A DNA stretch of 17,228 nucleotides from an uncultured Prevotella sp. (GTDB taxonomy: Bacteria; Bacteroidota; Bacteroidia; Bacteroidales; Bacteroidaceae), in assembly GCA_934202525.1 (NCBI GenBank), contig CAKPYB010000053.1, positions 1-17,228 on the forward strand. The letters run 5' to 3'. Both the position numbers and the translations under genes were made by a program. This document shows, piece after piece, positions 14,445 through 17,228 of the stretch. Under the pieces are notes generated by a model, which saw only the letters and a list, made by a program, of their open reading frames with translations, was not told where the DNA came from and did not search any database. The stretch's first letter is position 1, and every line of letters begins with the position of its first letter.

Positions 14445-14452
14445 CAAAGATA
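14445..14452 (-). promoter_or_regulatory. Bacteroidetes-type -7 element for the lipoprotein gene
   Basis: Read on the minus strand it is TATCTTTG, matching TAnnTTTG, about 32 nt before the ATG at 14413. The -33 TTTG is not obvious. It forms a divergent pair with the pnp promoter. Confidence 0.55.
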
Positions 14453-14524
14453 GTAATAAAATTGCGAATAATGCACCTTCTATAGATAAATTATTTAAAA
14501 AAGTGGAAAATAATTGCTGATTTA

Positions 14525-14556
14525 TTTGTTTATTAATAATTAAAGAGGTATCTTTG
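14525..14556 (+). promoter_or_regulatory. Bacteroidetes-type promoter of pnp
   Basis: TTTG at 14525-14528 and TATCTTTG at 14549-14556 are separated by 20 nt, a full match to the known -33/-7 consensus of Bacteroidetes housekeeping promoters. The expected start is near 14560, giving a leader of about 50 nt before the ATG at 14610. Confidence 0.75.
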
Positions 14557-14609
14557 CAGCGTTTTAGATATTTTAGATGTTAGACAAAACAATAAGTTTT
14601 TTAATTTAG

Positions 14610-16928
14610 ATGAACGTAATTACAAAAAGTGTTCAGTTGCCTGATGGAAGAACCATCACAATTGAGACCGGAAAAGTTGCAAAACAGGCTGATGGTGCTG
14701 CGGTTCTCCGCATGGGTAACACAGTGCTTCTCGCAACTGTTTGTGCAGCAAAGGATGCAGTTCCGGGTACAGATTTCATGCCTTTGCAAGTAGATTACCG
14801 TGAGCAGTACAGTGCTGCTGGTCGTTTCCCTGGTGGTTTCACCAAGCGCGAAGGCAAAGCCAGCGATGAGGAGATCCTTACCTCTCGTCTTGTGGACCGT
14901 GCTTTGCGTCCACTTTTCCCTTCTAACTACCATGCAGAAGTTTACGTACAGGTAATGTTGCTCTCAGCCGATGGTGTTGACCAGCCAGATGCCCTCGCAG
15001 GTTTCGCTGCTTCAGCTGCCATGGCTTGTTCAGATATTCCTTTCGAGTACTATATCTCTGAGGTTCGTGTAGCTCGTATCAATGGTGAGTATGTTGTAAA
15101 CCCTACATTCCAGCAGATGGAAGAGGCAGACATGGATATCATGGTTGGTGCTACCAAGGACAATATCATGATGGTAGAAGGTGAGATGAAGGAAGTTTCT
15201 GAGCAGGATCTCATTGGTGCCCTCAAGGTGGCTGCCGAGGCTATCAAGCCTATGTGCGAACTCCAGTATGAGTTGGCTAAGGAGAAGGGTACTGACGTGA
15301 AGCGTGAGTATGACCACGAGATCAACGATGAGGAACTCCGTGAGCAGATTAAGTCTGAGCTTTACAAGCCAGCTTATGATATCAATCATCAGGCTTTGGA
15401 GAAGCATGCACGTCAGGATGCTTTCGACAAGGTTTTGGCTGATTTCCTCGAGAAGTATGACGCTGCTCATACCGATCTTTCTGAGGAAGACCTGGAGGAG
15501 AAGCACGCTGAGGCTACCCGTTACTATGATGACGTAATGCGCGATGCTATGCGCCGTTGCATCCTCGACGAGGGCTTGCGCCTTGATGGCCGTGCTACTA
15601 CAGAAATCCGCCCTATCTGGTGCGAGGTTTCTCCACTCCCAATGCCTCACGGAAGCGCTATCTTCCAGCGTGGTGAGACTATGTCTCTCTCTACATGTAC
15701 TCTTGGTACAAAGATGGATGAGAAGCTTATCGACGGTGTGCTCGAGAAGAGCTACCAGCGCTTCCTCCTTCACTATAACTTCCCTCCATTCTCTACAGGT
15801 GAGGCTAAGGCTCAGCGCGGCGTAGGCCGTCGTGAGATTGGTCACGGTCACTTGGCATGGCGTGGTTTGAAGGGTCAGATTCCTGCAGACTTCCCTTACA
15901 CAGTACGTTTGGTAAGCCAGATCTTCGAGTCTAACGGTTCTTCTTCTATGGCTACTGTTTGTGCCGGTACTCTCGCCCTGATGGATGCAGGTGTTCCTAT
16001 GAAGAAGCCAGTTTCTGGTATCGCTATGGGTCTTATCAAGAACCCAGGTGAGGACAAGTACGCTATCCTCAGCGATATCCTCGGTGATGAGGACCACTTG
16101 GGTGATATGGACTTCAAGACTACAGGTACACGCGATGGTTTGACTGCTACACAGATGGATATCAAGTGTGATGGTTTGAGCTTCGAGATTCTTGAGGAGG
16201 CTTTGATGCAGGCTAAGGCTGGTCGTGAGCACATCCTCAACTGCATGATGGAGACTATCTCTGAGCCACGTGCTGAGATGAAACCACAGGTTCCACGTAT
16301 CGTAGCATTCGATATTCCTAAGGAGTTCATCGGTGCTGTTATCGGCCCTGGTGGTAAGATTATCCAGCAGATGCAGGAGGATACCGGTGCTACTATCACT
16401 ATCGAGGAGACTGATGGTAAGGGTCACGTACAGGTATCTGCTCCTAACAAGGATTCTATCGATGCAGCTTTGGCTAAGATCAAGGCTATCGTAGCTGTTC
16501 CTGAGGTAGGTGAGGTTTACGAGGGTACTGTTCGTTCTATCATGCCTTACGGTTGCTTCGTAGAGATTCTCCCAGGTAAGGATGGTTTGCTCCACATCTC
16601 TGAGATTGATTGGAAGCGTCTTGAGACAGTTGAAGAGGCTGGCATCAAGGAAGGCGACAAGATCAAGGTGAAGTTGATGGAGATTGATCCTAAGACTGGC
16701 AAGTACAAGCTCTCTCACCGTGTGTTGATGGAGAAGCCAGAGGGTTATGTTGAGCGTGAGCGTCGTCCACGTCCAGAGCGTGGTGAGCGTCGCGGTCGTC
16801 GTGATGATCGTCATGAAGGTCGCGGTGAGCGTCCAGCTCGTCAGCCACGTCGTTACGAGCATCGTAATGATGAGCAGGCTCCTAAGGAGTTCAACGACTC
16901 TTTGGATCACAACAATGATGTAGAATAA
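14610..16928 (+). CDS. pnp: Polyribonucleotide nucleotidyltransferase (PNPase)
   Basis: PNPase degrades RNA from the 3' end using phosphate and is part of mRNA turnover. The 772-residue protein has the standard order: first RNase PH-like domain (about 1-145), helical domain (about 240-310), second RNase PH-like domain (about 320-550, with [20 protein letters not shown]), KH domain (about 569-625, [11 protein letters not shown]) and S1 domain (about 634-708, [20 protein letters not shown]). The tail, about 709-772, is extra: it is very rich in Arg with Gly, Glu and Pro ([20 protein letters not shown]) and ends in an acidic stretch. Codon use is biased to GGT, CGT and GCT unlike the neighbours, which fits high expression. 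It has its own promoter and terminator; no rpsO is adjacent. Confidence 0.97.
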   Translation: MNVITKSVQLPDGRTITIETGKVAKQADGAAVLRMGNTVLLATVCAAKDAVPGTDFMPLQVDYREQYSAAGRFPGGFTKREGKASDEEILTSRLVDRALRPLFPSNYHAEVYVQVMLLSADGVDQPDALAGFAASAAMACSDIPFEYYISEVRVARINGEYVVNPTFQQMEEADMDIMVGATKDNIMMVEGEMKEVSEQDLIGALKVAAEAIKPMCELQYELAKEKGTDVKREYDHEINDEELREQIKSELYKPAYDINHQALEKHARQDAFDKVLADFLEKYDAAHTDLSEEDLEEKHAEATRYYDDVMRDAMRRCILDEGLRLDGRATTEIRPIWCEVSPLPMPHGSAIFQRGETMSLSTCTLGTKMDEKLIDGVLEKSYQRFLLHYNFPPFSTGEAKAQRGVGRREIGHGHLAWRGLKGQIPADFPYTVRLVSQIFESNGSSSMATVCAGTLALMDAGVPMKKPVSGIAMGLIKNPGEDKYAILSDILGDEDHLGDMDFKTTGTRDGLTATQMDIKCDGLSFEILEEALMQAKAGREHILNCMMETISEPRAEMKPQVPRIVAFDIPKEFIGAVIGPGGKIIQQMQEDTGATITIEETDGKGHVQVSAPNKDSIDAALAKIKAIVAVPEVGEVYEGTVRSIMPYGCFVEILPGKDGLLHISEIDWKRLETVEEAGIKEGDKIKVKLMEIDPKTGKYKLSHRVLMEKPEGYVERERRPRPERGERRGRRDDRHEGRGERPARQPRRYEHRNDEQAPKEFNDSLDHNNDVE

Positions 16929-16957
16929 TCTGCGTATTAGATACATTATTATATATA

Positions 16958-16992
16958 ACGGCACATTCCTATGCGGAATGTGCCGTTTTTTT
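16958..16992 (+). terminator. Rho-independent terminator of pnp
   Basis: The stem ACGGCACATTCC (16958-16969) pairs perfectly with GGAATGTGCCGT (16975-16986) around a 5-nt loop and is followed by seven T (16986-16992). It starts 30 nt after the pnp stop. Confidence 0.92.
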
Positions 16993-17018
16993 GATAGCGC
17001 TTTCTCTAGTTTTTGCCG

Positions 17019-17065
17019 GATATAGTATTTGTATATGAACCCGATATGGTATTTTGTATATGGAA
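17019..17065. repeat. Two imperfect direct repeats between pnp and tRNA-Asn
   Basis: GATATAGTATTTGTATATG (17019-17037) is repeated as GATATGGTATTTTGTATATG (17043-17062) with one substitution and one added T, about 24 nt apart. Nothing coding is seen here. Confidence 0.45.
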
Positions 17066-17119
17066 AATATAAAGTGGGGATAATGTGGAAATAAAGAAGG
17101 GGATAAAGTGAGGATAAAC

Positions 17120-17153
17120 AAAAAGAGTCACAAGTAAAACTTGCGACTCTTTT
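17120..17153 (-). terminator. Terminator hairpin after tRNA-Asn
   Basis: AAAAGAGTC-CAAG (17121-17134) pairs with CTTG-GACTCTTTT (17140-17153) apart from a mismatch or wobble in the middle. Read on the minus strand it lies just after the tRNA 3' end and ends in CTTTTTG. The flanking A and T runs would also allow termination on the + strand. Confidence 0.75.
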
Positions 17154-17156
17154 CTG

Positions 17157-17228
17157 CGCTTCAAGATGGGCTTGAACCAACGACCCCCTGATTAACAGTC
17201 AGGTGCTCTAACCAACTGAGCTATTGAA
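17157..17228 (-). tRNA. tRNA-Asn (anticodon GTT), two 5' bases outside the window
   Basis: On the minus strand the cloverleaf is clear: D arm AGCTCAGTTGGTTAGAGC, anticodon arm CCTGA-CTGTTAA-TCAGG with anticodon GTT, 5-nt variable loop, and T loop TTCAAGC. The 3' acceptor strand TTGAAGC (17164-17158) requires a 5' strand starting GCTTCAA, of which only TTCAA is inside the window. The discriminator base is G, as expected for tRNA-Asn, and CCA is not encoded. The T stem GTTGG/CCATC has a T-T mismatch at 50-64. A terminator follows at 17120-17153. Confidence 0.93.

Noticed and set aside
15030..17180. A 716-codon open frame on the minus strand opposite pnp, running on into the tRNA.
   Set aside because: It mirrors the strongly biased codon use of pnp, its product is a Leu/Thr/Ser-rich string without domains, and pnp is certain on the other strand.

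Overview
The window looks like chromosomal DNA of a Bacteroidales bacterium, most probably of the Prevotella/Segatella group. The reasons are Bacteroidetes-type promoters (TTTG, about 20 nt, TAnnTTTG) before pnp and some other genes, start codons without clear Shine-Dalgarno sequences, a DUF4369/thioredoxin-like lipoprotein, a zinc-finger-free TopA with C-terminal repeats, and a divergent ArgB resembling the Bacteroides form. The genus is an inference from style, not a database match.

Layout. Positions 1-3240 read on the + strand: the C-terminal end of a P-type cation ATPase, ribF (FMN/FAD synthesis), a CPBP membrane protease, a terminator, then a PP2C-like phosphatase with a serine-rich insertion. 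Positions 3241-4032 hold no convincing gene but are dense in palindromes: a stem-loop over the phosphatase stop codon, a 133-bp element with perfect 34-bp inverted ends, a GTTAAC-rich inverted repeat, a cluster of small hairpins that can pair in two alternative ways, and a terminator hairpin for the minus-strand genes that follow.

Positions 4033-14413 read on the minus strand. There is an ECF sigma factor with an overlapping downstream membrane protein (probable anti-sigma), then a group read as topA-aroK-speA-argB (DNA topology, aromatic amino acids, arginine/polyamines), then a NUDIX hydrolase, a secreted sialate O-acetylesterase-like enzyme and a lipoprotein with a cysteine-less thioredoxin fold. 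From 14414 the + strand resumes with pnp, driven by a very good Bacteroidetes promoter and closed by a strong terminator. The window ends inside a minus-strand tRNA-Asn.

Most genes are ordinary housekeeping or envelope genes. The less explained part is the composite 3241-3930 intergenic region between convergent transcription units. The serine insertion in the phosphatase, the sigma/putative anti-sigma pair, the divergent ArgB and the degenerate thioredoxin domain also merit a look. I did not see a clear defence system, CRISPR array, transposase or prophage gene.
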